From contig NZ_LATZ01000120.1 of assembly GCF_000981385.1 (NCBI RefSeq), forward strand, positions 62,001 through 126,000: a DNA stretch of 64,000 nt, given 5' to 3'. The translations under genes were made by a program, and so were the position numbers. The notes beneath the pieces are model-generated. The model saw only the letters and a program-made list of their open reading frames with translations, did not search any database and had not been told where the DNA came from. The DNA comes from Bacillus sp. SA1-12 (GTDB lineage Bacteria > Bacillota > Bacilli > Bacillales > Bacillaceae). Shown piece after piece: positions 27,026-35,964 of this stretch (position 1 is its first letter; each line of letters starts with the position of its first letter).

Positions 27026-27065
27026 TTTTTCTGAAATAAAAGCCTGATTTAGAAGGTACAGGCGA

Positions 27066-27920
27066 TTATTTATTCTCTTTTAAAAATTTTATGGCTTCTC
27101 TTGTTTTATCAATATATTGGACTGTCTCATCATACTGCTTAGCCGCCATGCATAAAAACAGCAAATCGATGACATAGAGCTGGGCAAGCCGGGAAGATGT
27201 GGCAGCACTTCGAAACGGTGCCTCGTTTGAGTATGATGTAAATAAATTAATTTCTGCTAATGACGAAACCGCTGACTGGCCATATTTCGTTAAGCTTATT
27301 GTTTTCACACCATTTTCTTTAGCCAGTGAAAGAACATTAATGACTTCTCTTGTTTCTCCTGAGAAGGATATGCCAAACACAACATCATCTTCATCAGCAT
27401 TCGCAATCAGTGTTGCGACAAGATGTGCATCAGTAAAGGCGGTTGAACCTTTATTAATTCGAAGAAATTTTTGTTGTGCATCCATCGCAATAATATGTGA
27501 AGCACCAATTCCAAAAAAATGAACATTTTTTGCTTTAAGCAATACATGAACGGCTTGCTCAAGCTCATCATTGTTAATCAGTTCAGATGTATCGCTCAAG
27601 CTTTGAATACTGTTGCTTGTTGTCTTTTGAACAATCGATTGAATCGTTTCATCCGGCTCAATGTCCCGATAGCCTTGTTCAACCGGCTTTACTAAATCTC
27701 CGGCGATCCTTACCTTTAATTCTTGAAATCCTTTAACACCAAGCGACTTGCATAAACGAATAACAGCTGCACTGCTTGAACCAGCCAATGCCCCCAGCTC
27801 TCCAGCGGTACAATTCACCACCTCTTTTGGATGATCCAAAATATAATCTGCAATTTTCCGCTCAGATTCCGGAAGGCTTGGTATTACATTTTTAATTATA
27901 TTTAATCCGCCTGATGCCAT
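27066..27920 (-). CDS. murR: RpiR-family regulator of MurNAc catabolism
   Basis: The 284-aa protein has an N-terminal RpiR HTH (VNCTAGELGALAGSSSAAVIRLCKSLGVKGFQELK, residues 35-70) and a C-terminal SIS domain (HFFGIGASHIIAMDAQQK) that binds sugar phosphates. It lies 12 bp after murQ and 74 bp before murP's reading frame. MurR is expected to respond to MurNAc-6-phosphate. The palindrome upstream of murQ is its likely operator. Confidence 0.9.
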   Translation of the reverse strand: MASGGLNIIKNVIPSLPESERKIADYILDHPKEVVNCTAGELGALAGSSSAAVIRLCKSLGVKGFQELKVRIAGDLVKPVEQGYRDIEPDETIQSIVQKTTSNSIQSLSDTSELINNDELEQAVHVLLKAKNVHFFGIGASHIIAMDAQQKFLRINKGSTAFTDAHLVATLIANADEDDVVFGISFSGETREVINVLSLAKENGVKTISLTKYGQSAVSSLAEINLFTSYSNEAPFRSAATSSRLAQLYVIDLLFLCMAAKQYDETVQYIDKTREAIKFLKENK

Positions 27921-27932
27921 CTTTACTCTCCT

Positions 27933-28841
27933 TTAATTCTTACTAAGTTCAATTGCAGTTCTCACATATCCTTTAGCCTGTTCAAGCAGCTTTGCGGCTT
28001 CTTCATACTCTTTTCCTGCTGCAATCATGACGATTGCTGTTTTTACTTCATTATTTGCTAATTCCAGTGTTTCTTTCGCTTGTTCATATGAGACATTGGT
28101 AATTTTACGAATAATATTTGTCGCACGTTCCTTTAATTTAAAGTTACTCACATGCACATCAACCATTAAATTTTCATATGCCTTACCAAGCTTAATCATC
28201 GTCGTCGTTGAAATCATATTTAAGATCATTTTATGCGCTGTTGCAGCTTTTAATCTTGTTGAGCCTGTCAGTACTTCAGGACCAACGACAACTTCAATGC
28301 TCTGGTCTGCTACTTGGCTGATCGGTGCATTTTCATTGCATGATAATGCCACAGCTTTTGCTCCTACACTTTTTGCATATTTAAGCGCACCAACTACATA
28401 AGGTGTACGGCCGCTTGCCGCAATGCCAATAACTGTATCATTTGAACTTAACTGAATGTCCCTTAAATCCTGCTCACCAAGTTCTTCCTTATCCTCAGCA
28501 CCTTCGACTGCTTTCACAAATGCTCTTTCTCCGCCTGCCATAATCCCTTGAACTAAGCTTGGATCAGTACTGAACGTCGGCGGGCATTCAACCGCATCCA
28601 ACACACCAAGCCGTCCGCTGGTGCCTGCTCCAAGATAAATAAGCCGGCCGCCATTCTTCAATGACTCAAAAGCAAAATTGATCGCCGCTTCGACATCTGG
28701 AAGCACTTGTTGAACAGCCAAGGCCACTTTTTGGTCCTCTTCATTCATCACTCTCAAAATTTCAGCCGTATCGGCTGTATCTATATGCATGGTTCGATCG
28801 TTACGAGATTCTGTTGTCAATAAGGTGAGTTTTTGATCCAT
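27933..28841 (-). CDS. murQ: N-acetylmuramic acid 6-phosphate etherase
   Basis: MurQ removes the D-lactyl ether from MurNAc-6-P, giving GlcNAc-6-P and D-lactate. The SIS-domain protein shows the signature LGAGTSGRLGVLDAVECPPTFSTDP and the catalytic Glu region GAEDKEELGEQDL. The chosen ATG (28841) has GGAGGT seven bases upstream; the frame extends 5 codons further. It is the first gene of murQ-murR-murP-mupG. The D-lactate it releases could be a substrate for the neighbouring glcDF-type oxidase. Confidence 0.93.
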   Translation of the reverse strand: MDQKLTLLTTESRNDRTMHIDTADTAEILRVMNEEDQKVALAVQQVLPDVEAAINFAFESLKNGGRLIYLGAGTSGRLGVLDAVECPPTFSTDPSLVQGIMAGGERAFVKAVEGAEDKEELGEQDLRDIQLSSNDTVIGIAASGRTPYVVGALKYAKSVGAKAVALSCNENAPISQVADQSIEVVVGPEVLTGSTRLKAATAHKMILNMISTTTMIKLGKAYENLMVDVHVSNFKLKERATNIIRKITNVSYEQAKETLELANNEVKTAIVMIAAGKEYEEAAKLLEQAKGYVRTAIELSKN

Positions 28842-28891
28842 TGAATTGACCTCCATTTTCGTGTTGCAAAATCTACGTTCAGTATAGCGTG

Positions 28892-28908
28892 TTTGAAATT
28901 AAATTTCA
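28892..28908. promoter_or_regulatory. Operator palindrome upstream of murQ
   Basis: TTGAAATTAAATTTCAA is a perfect 17-bp palindrome about 50 bp upstream of murQ. It resembles operators of RpiR-type regulators and is the likely MurR site. Confidence 0.6.
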
Positions 28909-28944
28909 ATATATAAAATAAAATTTTAAAATAATATTTTAATT

Positions 28945-29802
28945 TCATAATAAAAACTTTCGTATTGCCTTTGCTACACCAGCTTCACCGTTCGTCTCTG
29001 TCATTACATCTGCTGCCACTTTCACTTCATCAGGAGCATTCCCCATCGCAATTCCTAAACCAGCTGCTTTAAGCATTTTCATATCGTTATAATTATCTCC
29101 AATTGCAGCTACCTTTGATAATGGAATACCTAATTGAGCGGCAAGCCTGGTAATGGATCCAGCTTTTGAAACGCCGCTTGGAGATATTTCTAAATTTGAA
29201 TAATTTAGGCTGGTGGAAACTTCATAATCATTAGATTGCCCGGCAAGCTTCTTTGAAAATTCATAAAGTGAATCTTGTTTATGAAAAACAGCAATTTTTG
29301 ATATGATTGAATTGTTATTTCCTAAGTAATGATTGAAATCTTCTACTAATTGAACAGAGCATTGATCCCGGTACCGCTGGCAAACATCCGGATTACCACC
29401 TGACCTTTGCAATGGCAAGATATTTTGTTCCACCCAGCTGACATTCCAATGATTTTCTTCAGGTACAAGAATCGATTCCCCTTCATAAAAATGGGCATAC
29501 ACACCATGTGACAGGCAAAAGTCAAGAAAACGAGGCAACGCTTTTTGTTCAAAATGAAATCTCTCTATAATGTTTCCATTATGAGTTTGAATAACTGCAC
29601 CATTTAACGCAACAATAGGGTCTGTGATTCCGATTGTTTCAGCAATCCATCTTGTTGATAATGCCGTTCTGCCGCTGCATATCACAACCTTTCCGCCTTT
29701 GTCGCGATACTCATGGATCGCCTCAACCGTTTCCTGATCGATTTCATGTTCTTTGTTTAATAACGTTCCATCTAAATCAACAGCTAGTATAGAATACTCC
29801 AT
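28945..29802 (-). CDS. HAD-superfamily phosphatase, Cof type
   Basis: The 285-aa hydrolase has HAD motif I (DLDGTLL, Asp nucleophile at residue 9), motif II (SGRTALS), the Lys of motif III and motif IV (IGDNYNDMKML), with a C2b cap. Cof-type enzymes dephosphorylate sugar phosphates or flavin-related compounds. It is just upstream of the mur operon on the same strand, separated by the murQ operator, so a role in sugar-phosphate detoxification is possible but unproven. GAGGTG precedes the ATG. Confidence 0.85.
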   Translation of the reverse strand: MEYSILAVDLDGTLLNKEHEIDQETVEAIHEYRDKGGKVVICSGRTALSTRWIAETIGITDPIVALNGAVIQTHNGNIIERFHFEQKALPRFLDFCLSHGVYAHFYEGESILVPEENHWNVSWVEQNILPLQRSGGNPDVCQRYRDQCSVQLVEDFNHYLGNNNSIISKIAVFHKQDSLYEFSKKLAGQSNDYEVSTSLNYSNLEISPSGVSKAGSITRLAAQLGIPLSKVAAIGDNYNDMKMLKAAGLGIAMGNAPDEVKVAADVMTETNGEAGVAKAIRKFLL

Positions 29803-29960
29803 TTATAACACCTCACTGATTCATTTTGATTTTTTATTTTAATTATAATATACTATTAATAAAATATTATTTCAATTCTATTCTAAATTGCAGATGCATA
29901 GATTCATTTTTTAATAGAAGAAATTCAAAATTTTAACTATTTGATAAAGGTGTGAAATAA

Positions 29961-31373
29961 ATGATTACATCCGATATAAAAACAAAATTAATCAAAATCG
30001 TTGGTTCTGAAAACTTTGATGATTCAAATGCTGGACGGCTTGTTTACTCATATGATGCAACTCCTCAGTTTCAATCGATGCCAGATGGAGTGATATCTCC
30101 GCGTAACACAAAAGAGATTTCAGAAATCGTCAGGATCTGTCTTAAACATAACATCCCTATCGTCCCCCGCGGTTCTGGCACAAATCTTTGTGCAGGCACT
30201 TGTCCTACTGAAGGCGGACTTGTTATCTTGTTTAAGCATATGAACCGCATCCTTGAAATAGATGAAGAAAACTTAACTGTTACGGTTCAGCCTGGTGTGA
30301 TTACGCTCGATATGATTAATGAGGTAGAGTCACGCGGCTTATTCTATCCCCCAGATCCCAGTTCAATGAAAATTTCAACCATTGGCGGGAACATTAACGA
30401 AAATTCCGGTGGCTTGCGCGGATTAAAATACGGTGTTACACGTGATTATGTCATCGCTCTTGAAATTGTATTAGCAAACGGAGATATTATCCGCACAGGA
30501 GGAAAACTGGCAAAGGATGTAGCCGGTTATGATTTAACGCGATTATTTGTCGGTTCTGAAGGAACACTGGGGATTATTACAGAAGCTACCTTAAAATTAA
30601 TTCCGATGCCTGAAACAAAAAAAACCATTCTTGCTTTATATCAGGACCTTGAAGCAGCAGCACGTTCTGTTTCAAAAATGATCGCAAGTAAAATCATCCC
30701 AACGACGCTGGAATTTCTTGATCAGCCAACGCTTCAGGTTGTAGAGGACTTTGCAAAAATTGGCTTGCCTACAAATGTCCAAGCCGTTCTCTTAATTGAA
30801 CAGGATGGGCCTTCTGAGGTAGTTGAGCGAGATATAAAGCGAATTTCGGAAGTTTGCGCAGCGGAAAATGCGATTTCCGTTCAAGTCGCCGAATCAGAAG
30901 AACAGGCAATGGCCTTACGAACAGCACGCCGATCAGCCTTATCTGCACTCGCTCGTTTAAAACCCACAACGATTCTAGAGGATGCAACTGTCCCGCGGTC
31001 AGAAATTGCGAAAATGGTACGTGCCATTAATGAAATCGCAAATAAATACCAAGTCAACATTTGTACATTCGGACATGCAGGTGACGGGAATTTGCACCCA
31101 ACATGTTTAACAGACTCACGAAACCAAGAGGAAATTGAACGAGTCGAAAAAGCATTCGCAGAAATCTTTGAGAAAGCAATCGAGCTTGGCGGAACGATTA
31201 CAGGCGAACATGGTGTCGGTGTAATGAAAGCACCTTATCTGGAACTGAAGCTTGGAAAAGAAGGAATCGCAGCGATGAAGGCAATAAAAACGGCACTAGA
31301 CCCAAACAATATTATGAATCCAGGGAAAGTCTTTGCCAAAGAATCTCGAAAACGGGTGGTGGTAACAAGATGA
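29961..31373 (+). CDS. glcD: FAD-linked (S/R)-2-hydroxy acid oxidase subunit, GlcD type
   Basis: The 470-aa flavoprotein has a PCMH-type FAD domain (PRGSGTNLCAG near residue 72, ISTIGGNINENSGG near 140, VGSEGTLGIITEATL) and a C-terminal FAD-oxidase domain with FGHAGDGNLHPT and GEHGVGVMKAPYL. It oxidises glycolate and/or D-lactate, passing electrons to the Fe-S partner GlcF, with which it overlaps by 4 bp (ATGA). Its position after the D-lactate-producing MurQ cluster makes D-lactate attractive as substrate. Confidence 0.9.
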   Translation: MITSDIKTKLIKIVGSENFDDSNAGRLVYSYDATPQFQSMPDGVISPRNTKEISEIVRICLKHNIPIVPRGSGTNLCAGTCPTEGGLVILFKHMNRILEIDEENLTVTVQPGVITLDMINEVESRGLFYPPDPSSMKISTIGGNINENSGGLRGLKYGVTRDYVIALEIVLANGDIIRTGGKLAKDVAGYDLTRLFVGSEGTLGIITEATLKLIPMPETKKTILALYQDLEAAARSVSKMIASKIIPTTLEFLDQPTLQVVEDFAKIGLPTNVQAVLLIEQDGPSEVVERDIKRISEVCAAENAISVQVAESEEQAMALRTARRSALSALARLKPTTILEDATVPRSEIAKMVRAINEIANKYQVNICTFGHAGDGNLHPTCLTDSRNQEEIERVEKAFAEIFEKAIELGGTITGEHGVGVMKAPYLELKLGKEGIAAMKAIKTALDPNNIMNPGKVFAKESRKRVVVTR

Positions 31374-32704
31374 CAACCTTAAAAGAACGTGACAAGATTC
31401 AACAACAATTTAAAGAACGGATGGATGAAGATGAGCTTTTAAATTGCATGCGCTGCGGCTTTTGTTTGCCATCTTGTCCCACTTATGTTGAATCAGGTTT
31501 TAAAGAATCCCACTCTCCACGTGGACGCATTGCACTTATGAAGGCAGTAGCAGACGGATTGATAGAACCAGACGAGGATGTGGAACGTTCGTTAGAGCTT
31601 TGCCTTGGCTGCCGCGCATGTGAACCTGTTTGCCCATCTGGTGTCAATTACGGTCATTTACTAGAGGAAGCAAGGGATATTATCAACCAAAATAAAAAAC
31701 ATTCACTGCCTGTCCGTGCCGTACGCAAGGCAGTCTTTGAAGGACTCTTTCCATATCAAAATCGTATGATCATGGCAACTGGCTTTCTAGGATTCTATCA
31801 GCGGTCAGGTTTACAAAGCATGATGAGAAAAACGCGCTTAATCAATATCCTGCCTGATCATCTCGCGACAATGGAAAAAGTGCTTCCTAAAGTACCGACA
31901 ATAAAGGAAATGAAAAACCGGCCTACCCATCATCAACCAGAAGGGATACGTAAAAAAAGAGTCGCTTTTTTCTCAGGTTGTTTAATGGATACGATGTTTT
32001 TAGACACAAATAATGCAACAATCAAACTACTGCAAGCTGCTGGCTGTGAAATCGTGATTCCGAAAAATCAAGCATGCTGCGGCGCACTACATGGTCATAG
32101 CGGGGAAAAAGAACAGGCAAAAGAATTAGCAAAACGTAATATTCAAGCGTTTGAAGAACTTACCATTGATTATATTATTACAAATGCCGGAGGCTGTGGT
32201 GCATTCTTAATTGATTATGATCATTTACTAAAAGATGATCCAAAATGGAAGGACCGTGCCAAAGACTTTGTTAACAAGCTGAAGGATGTATCTGCTGTCC
32301 TAGTGGAGCTGGAATTCCATAAACGAAACTTGAAGCTGCCCGCACAAGTTGTTACGTACCAAGATTCCTGCCATTTACGGAATGTGATGAAGACCTCCAG
32401 TGAACCTCGCCTTCTGATGCAAGCAATAAAAGGCATTGATTTTCAGGAAATGAAGGATGCCGACCGATGCTGTGGTTCAGCCGGTATCTATAACATTGTC
32501 GAATCTGAAATGTCTATGCAGATATTGGATCATAAAATGGAACAAGCTAAAGCAACTCATGCTACAACGATTGTCACTGCCAATCCAGGCTGCTTATTGC
32601 AAATGAAGCTCGGTATTGAACGTGAAGGATTGTCGGATCGAGTACGTGCCTTGCATATTGTCGATCTGTTATTGGAAGCTCTGCAGGATTCTCAGGAAGA
32701 CTAG
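31370..32704 (+). CDS. glcF: Glycolate/lactate oxidase iron-sulfur subunit, GlcF type
   Basis: The 444-aa protein has two 4Fe-4S ferredoxin motifs (CMRCGFCLPSCPTY near residue 24 and CLGCRACEPVCPSG near 75) and two CCG domains (CCGALHG, CCGSAGIYN) typical of heterodisulfide-reductase-like electron carriers. It accepts electrons from GlcD and passes them to the quinone pool. No GlcE subunit is present, as in B. subtilis YsfCD. Confidence 0.9.
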   Translation: MTTLKERDKIQQQFKERMDEDELLNCMRCGFCLPSCPTYVESGFKESHSPRGRIALMKAVADGLIEPDEDVERSLELCLGCRACEPVCPSGVNYGHLLEEARDIINQNKKHSLPVRAVRKAVFEGLFPYQNRMIMATGFLGFYQRSGLQSMMRKTRLINILPDHLATMEKVLPKVPTIKEMKNRPTHHQPEGIRKKRVAFFSGCLMDTMFLDTNNATIKLLQAAGCEIVIPKNQACCGALHGHSGEKEQAKELAKRNIQAFEELTIDYIITNAGGCGAFLIDYDHLLKDDPKWKDRAKDFVNKLKDVSAVLVELEFHKRNLKLPAQVVTYQDSCHLRNVMKTSSEPRLLMQAIKGIDFQEMKDADRCCGSAGIYNIVESEMSMQILDHKMEQAKATHATTIVTANPGCLLQMKLGIEREGLSDRVRALHIVDLLLEALQDSQED

Positions 32705-32739
32705 TGGAAGAGTGCTGCCGATCGTGAGTGAGGCGTTTT

Positions 32740-32804
32740 GGAGAGAGTTTGCCGTTTTTATATTCTGGACTTTGCGGAATATAATGGCGGACTCTCTTTT
32801 TTTA
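32740..32804 (+). terminator. Terminator after glcF
   Basis: GAGAGAGTTTGCCG pairs with the GGCGGACTCTC segment, with an inner TATATTC/GAATATA stem, followed by TTTTTTT. It is a long hairpin 35 bp downstream of the stop. Confidence 0.7.
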
Positions 32805-32814
32805 TGGTGGTATC

Positions 32815-33035
32815 GTCTGTTTTAGCGGCATCCTCCTTTAATAGGCGGGCTGCCGTTTTTGGCGATATGACCTATTTGCAGCGCGACTGGCTTTTTTCAG
32901 CGGATTGACCCAACTTTTCAGCGCTCCCCTCTTTTTTCAGCGGATTAGCACCTTTTCACCTCTCTTCTTATTATCGGCACAACCTCAAATTTATCAGCCA
33001 TTTACCCTTTTCACAGCCTATTTCAAATAGACGAA
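32815..33035. repeat. Degenerate short-repeat array (TTTTCAGCG type)
   Basis: About eight to ten imperfect copies of a short motif (TTTTTTCAGCGGATT twice; TTTTCAGCGCT; TGCAGCG; TTATCGGC; TTATCAGCC; TTTTCACAGCC) occur at 18-27-bp intervals. Spacers are short and not conserved in length. No reading frame is preserved. Confidence 0.6.
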
Positions 33036-33053
33036 GAACACTGATTAGCAAAA

Positions 33054-33098
33054 TAAAAGGGCTGCAACCACTATTCCCTAGCAGTTGCAGCCCTTTCC
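33054..33098 (-). terminator. Terminator after rhaA
   Basis: AAAGGGCTGCAACTGCTAGG pairs with GTGGTTGCAGCCCTTTTATT on the minus strand: a GC-rich stem with a T-rich tail, 7 bp past the rhaA stop. Confidence 0.8.
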
Positions 33099-33104
33099 TC
33101 TTAT

Positions 33105-34367
33105 TTATCTTTTTGATAATACGTCTTGCTCATATTTCTTCACTTCTTCTAACCACGCTTCTTTTACTGGTACTCCCATTTGTTCGCAGTAGTAATCCCA
33201 GATTGCTCCGAATGGGTATGTTTTGAATTCCTCGATTAGCGCTAGTCTTTCAGTAAAGTTGCCTTCTTCTTGCAGTTGTTTTAAGTGGTTATTTGGTACA
33301 AGCATAGCGTACAGTAAGGATTTAATCATATTGCGTGTTCCGATTGCCCATGCAGCAACACGGTTGATGCTTGCGTCAAAGAAATCGAGTCCAATCATCA
33401 CTTTGTCCAGTGCTTCGTTGCGAACAATCTCTAAGGCAATTTCTCTTAACTCATCATCAAGTGTGACAACATGGTCACTGTCCCAGCGTACCGGGCGTGA
33501 AACGTGCAATGCAAGCTTATCGCTGTATAATAACATGGACGAAATTTTATTTGAAACTGTTTCAGTTGGATGGAAATGTCCAGTGTCCAGCAGGCATAAT
33601 TTGTTATTTTTCAATGCATAGCCTAAATAAAATTCATGTGAGCCGACAACATAGGACTCAGAGCCGATGCCGAACAATTTACTTTCTACTGCATCAATAT
33701 TGTATTGCTCATCGATTTGCTCTTCAAAAATTTTGTCTAAAGATTCTTTTAAGCGTACTCTTGGTGTAAGGCGGTCGCTTGGTACATCTTTATAGCCATC
33801 AGGAATCCACACATTCGTTAAGGCTGGTGTTCCTAATTCTTTTCCAAAGTACTCGCCAATTTTACGGCTGGCAATACAGTGATTAATCCAGAATTCGCGA
33901 ATTTCTTGATTCGGGTGTGCTAAAGTTAAGCCATCTGCTGCTTTTTCATGGGAGAAAAGCGTTGGGTTAAAATCAAGACCTAGTCCATTTTTCTTCGCCC
34001 AGTTTACCCAGTTTTCAAAATGCTTTGGTTCTATTTGATCTCTATCCACAGCTTCACCGTTTGTTTCAGCATAGATTGCATGTAAATTGACGCGGTGCTT
34101 ACCAGGAATAAGGGAAAGTACCTTCTCTAAATCACTTCTTAATTCTTCAGGTGTTGTTGCTTTACCTGGATAGTTTCCTGTTACATCGATTCCCCCAGAT
34201 AATTCACCTTTATTTACTTCAAAGCCGCCGATATCATCACCTTGCCAGCAATGAATGGATATAGGTACCTGCTTTAATTGTTCAAATACCTCATCAACAT
34301 TGATGCCCCATTTTTCGTATTCCTTTTTAGCTAGTTCAAAACTTTCTTTTACTGACATCTTTCTCAT
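33105..34367 (-). CDS. rhaA: L-rhamnose isomerase
   Basis: RhaA converts L-rhamnose to L-rhamnulose. The 420-aa protein has the family N-terminus and the metal-site segments CWQGDDIGGFE, VNLHAIYAET and LLDTGHFHPTE, then ALHVSRPVRWDSDHVV. It overlaps rhaB by 4 bp, so isomerase and kinase are translated together. The mutarotase rhaM, found in the B. subtilis cluster, is not seen. Confidence 0.93.
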   Translation of the reverse strand: MRKMSVKESFELAKKEYEKWGINVDEVFEQLKQVPISIHCWQGDDIGGFEVNKGELSGGIDVTGNYPGKATTPEELRSDLEKVLSLIPGKHRVNLHAIYAETNGEAVDRDQIEPKHFENWVNWAKKNGLGLDFNPTLFSHEKAADGLTLAHPNQEIREFWINHCIASRKIGEYFGKELGTPALTNVWIPDGYKDVPSDRLTPRVRLKESLDKIFEEQIDEQYNIDAVESKLFGIGSESYVVGSHEFYLGYALKNNKLCLLDTGHFHPTETVSNKISSMLLYSDKLALHVSRPVRWDSDHVVTLDDELREIALEIVRNEALDKVMIGLDFFDASINRVAAWAIGTRNMIKSLLYAMLVPNNHLKQLQEEGNFTERLALIEEFKTYPFGAIWDYYCEQMGVPVKEAWLEEVKKYEQDVLSKR

Positions 34368-35779
34368 CCTCTCACTAATAGTGGTTTATAGGTTTTTACT
34401 TCAAATGAATCTTTAATAATTGATCTTGCTTGAGTAATGTCTTCTATTTCTCCTAAAGCCATTAACTGTGCGACAATATTGCCAATCGCTGTAGCTTCAA
34501 CTGGTCCGGCAACAACCTCTTTATTCGTCACATCAGCAATTAGTTGATTTAACATTTCATTTTGGCAGCCGCCGCCTATGACATTTACTTTAGGGAATGA
34601 CTTTTCAAAGATTTCTTCTATTTCATTTATTGCTTGCTGATAACTAGTTACCAAACTCTCATACACGCATTTTGCGATTTGTCCCGGTGTTTGCGGTACC
34701 TGCTGATTCGTTTCTTTACAGTACTTCTGAATTTCCTCTACCATATTTTCAGGTTTTAAGAAACGGTCATCATCAACATTCACAATGGAGTTAAACTCTT
34801 TTTCCTCAAGGGCGAGGTTAACTAATTCAGCAAATGAGTATTGATCATTATAGTTTCGTTTCACCTCTTGAATCATCCAGAGTCCCATAATATTCTTTAG
34901 AAAACGGAAGCGGTAATCAACGCCGCCTTCATTGGTAAAGTTATATTCTAGCGCTTTGGGAACGCAAATAGGGAAACGATTTTCGACACCTATTAATGAC
35001 CATGTACCAGAGCTGATGTAAATCGTATCCTTCAGTTCAGGTACTGAGAGTACAGCTGATCCTGTATCATGTGTCGCAGGTAGTACGACCTTCATATCAA
35101 ATCCTACTTCATTTACTAGCTCTTCAGAGAGCGTTCCTAATACCGTTTTAGGAGGATGAATCTCTTGGAATATTTGTTTATTTATTCCTAATTGATCTAA
35201 AATCTCTTCATCCCATTTTTTCGTGAATGCATTCACGAGCTGTGTAGAGGTAGCATTTGTATATTCATTTACCTTTTTGCCAGTTAGTAAAAAGTTAAAG
35301 TATTCTGGTATCATCAAAAACGACTTGGCTTTATCAAGAATCTCCGGCGATTTTTGCTTTAAAGAATAAAGCTGGTAGATGGTGTTGAATTTTAGAAATT
35401 GAATACCTGTTTCTAAATAAAGCTTCTCTTTTGGAATAATGTTAAATACTTCCTCCATCATTCCATCTGTGCGGGGATCGCGGTAAGCTGCTGCATCTGT
35501 TATCGGATTGTCGTTTTCATCCAGCAGCATGAAGTCAACTGCCCAAGTATCGATCCCAATGCTTTCAGGTTTTATATCTAAATCATTGCACTTTTTGATT
35601 CCCGCTTTTATTTCATTAAATAGTTTTTCTACATCCCAACAATAATGCTCACCTTTTTGAACAATATTGTTTTCAAAACGATGAATTTCGTTTAATTTTA
35701 GCTTGCCATTTTCAAGATGCCCAAGAATCAATCTTCCGCTTGAAGCTCCTATATCTACTGCTAAGCTATATTTACTCAT
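34364..35779 (-). CDS. rhaB: Rhamnulokinase
   Basis: RhaB phosphorylates L-rhamnulose to L-rhamnulose-1-phosphate. The 471-aa FGGY-family kinase begins SKYSLAVDIGASSGRLILG (phosphate-1 motif) and has GIDTWAVDFML, THDTGSAVLSVP and VIGGGCQNEMLNQ. The frame runs back to 35860, but the ATG at 35779 follows AGAGGGTGA and aligns with the family start. A consensus cre lies 17-33 bp upstream. Confidence 0.92.
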   Translation of the reverse strand: MSKYSLAVDIGASSGRLILGHLENGKLKLNEIHRFENNIVQKGEHYCWDVEKLFNEIKAGIKKCNDLDIKPESIGIDTWAVDFMLLDENDNPITDAAAYRDPRTDGMMEEVFNIIPKEKLYLETGIQFLKFNTIYQLYSLKQKSPEILDKAKSFLMIPEYFNFLLTGKKVNEYTNATSTQLVNAFTKKWDEEILDQLGINKQIFQEIHPPKTVLGTLSEELVNEVGFDMKVVLPATHDTGSAVLSVPELKDTIYISSGTWSLIGVENRFPICVPKALEYNFTNEGGVDYRFRFLKNIMGLWMIQEVKRNYNDQYSFAELVNLALEEKEFNSIVNVDDDRFLKPENMVEEIQKYCKETNQQVPQTPGQIAKCVYESLVTSYQQAINEIEEIFEKSFPKVNVIGGGCQNEMLNQLIADVTNKEVVAGPVEATAIGNIVAQLMALGEIEDITQARSIIKDSFEVKTYKPLLVRG

Positions 35780-35795
35780 ATTTTTCACCCTCTTC

Positions 35796-35812
35796 ATTGA
35801 AAACGCTTGCTT
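35796..35812 (+). promoter_or_regulatory. cre site upstream of rhaB
   Basis: ATTGAAAACGCTTGCTT contains a full match to the CcpA consensus WTGNAANCGNWNNCW. Its position just upstream of the rhaB ribosome binding site suits catabolite repression. Confidence 0.65.
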
Positions 35813-35910
35813 GTCTTTATAATAAAATAGTTTAATGAAACATCCAATATCGCTATTCAACTATTTTATTGTCCTTATTTGCACTATTATCCTTTTTGTC
35901 ATCCTGCGAC

Positions 35911-35955
35911 AAAAAAAGCCATATTTTCTTATATAACAAGGAGAAATATGGCTAA
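35911..35955 (-). terminator. Terminator between AraC gene and rhaB
   Basis: AGCCATATTTCTCC pairs with GAAAATATGGCTTTTTTTG on the minus strand, ending in a T-run. It separates the AraC gene from rhaBA. Confidence 0.7.
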
Positions 35956-35964
35956 TTATGAAAA

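Noticed and set aside
32815..33035. CRISPR array
   Set aside because: The motif is short and degenerate, spacing is irregular, and no cas gene is present.
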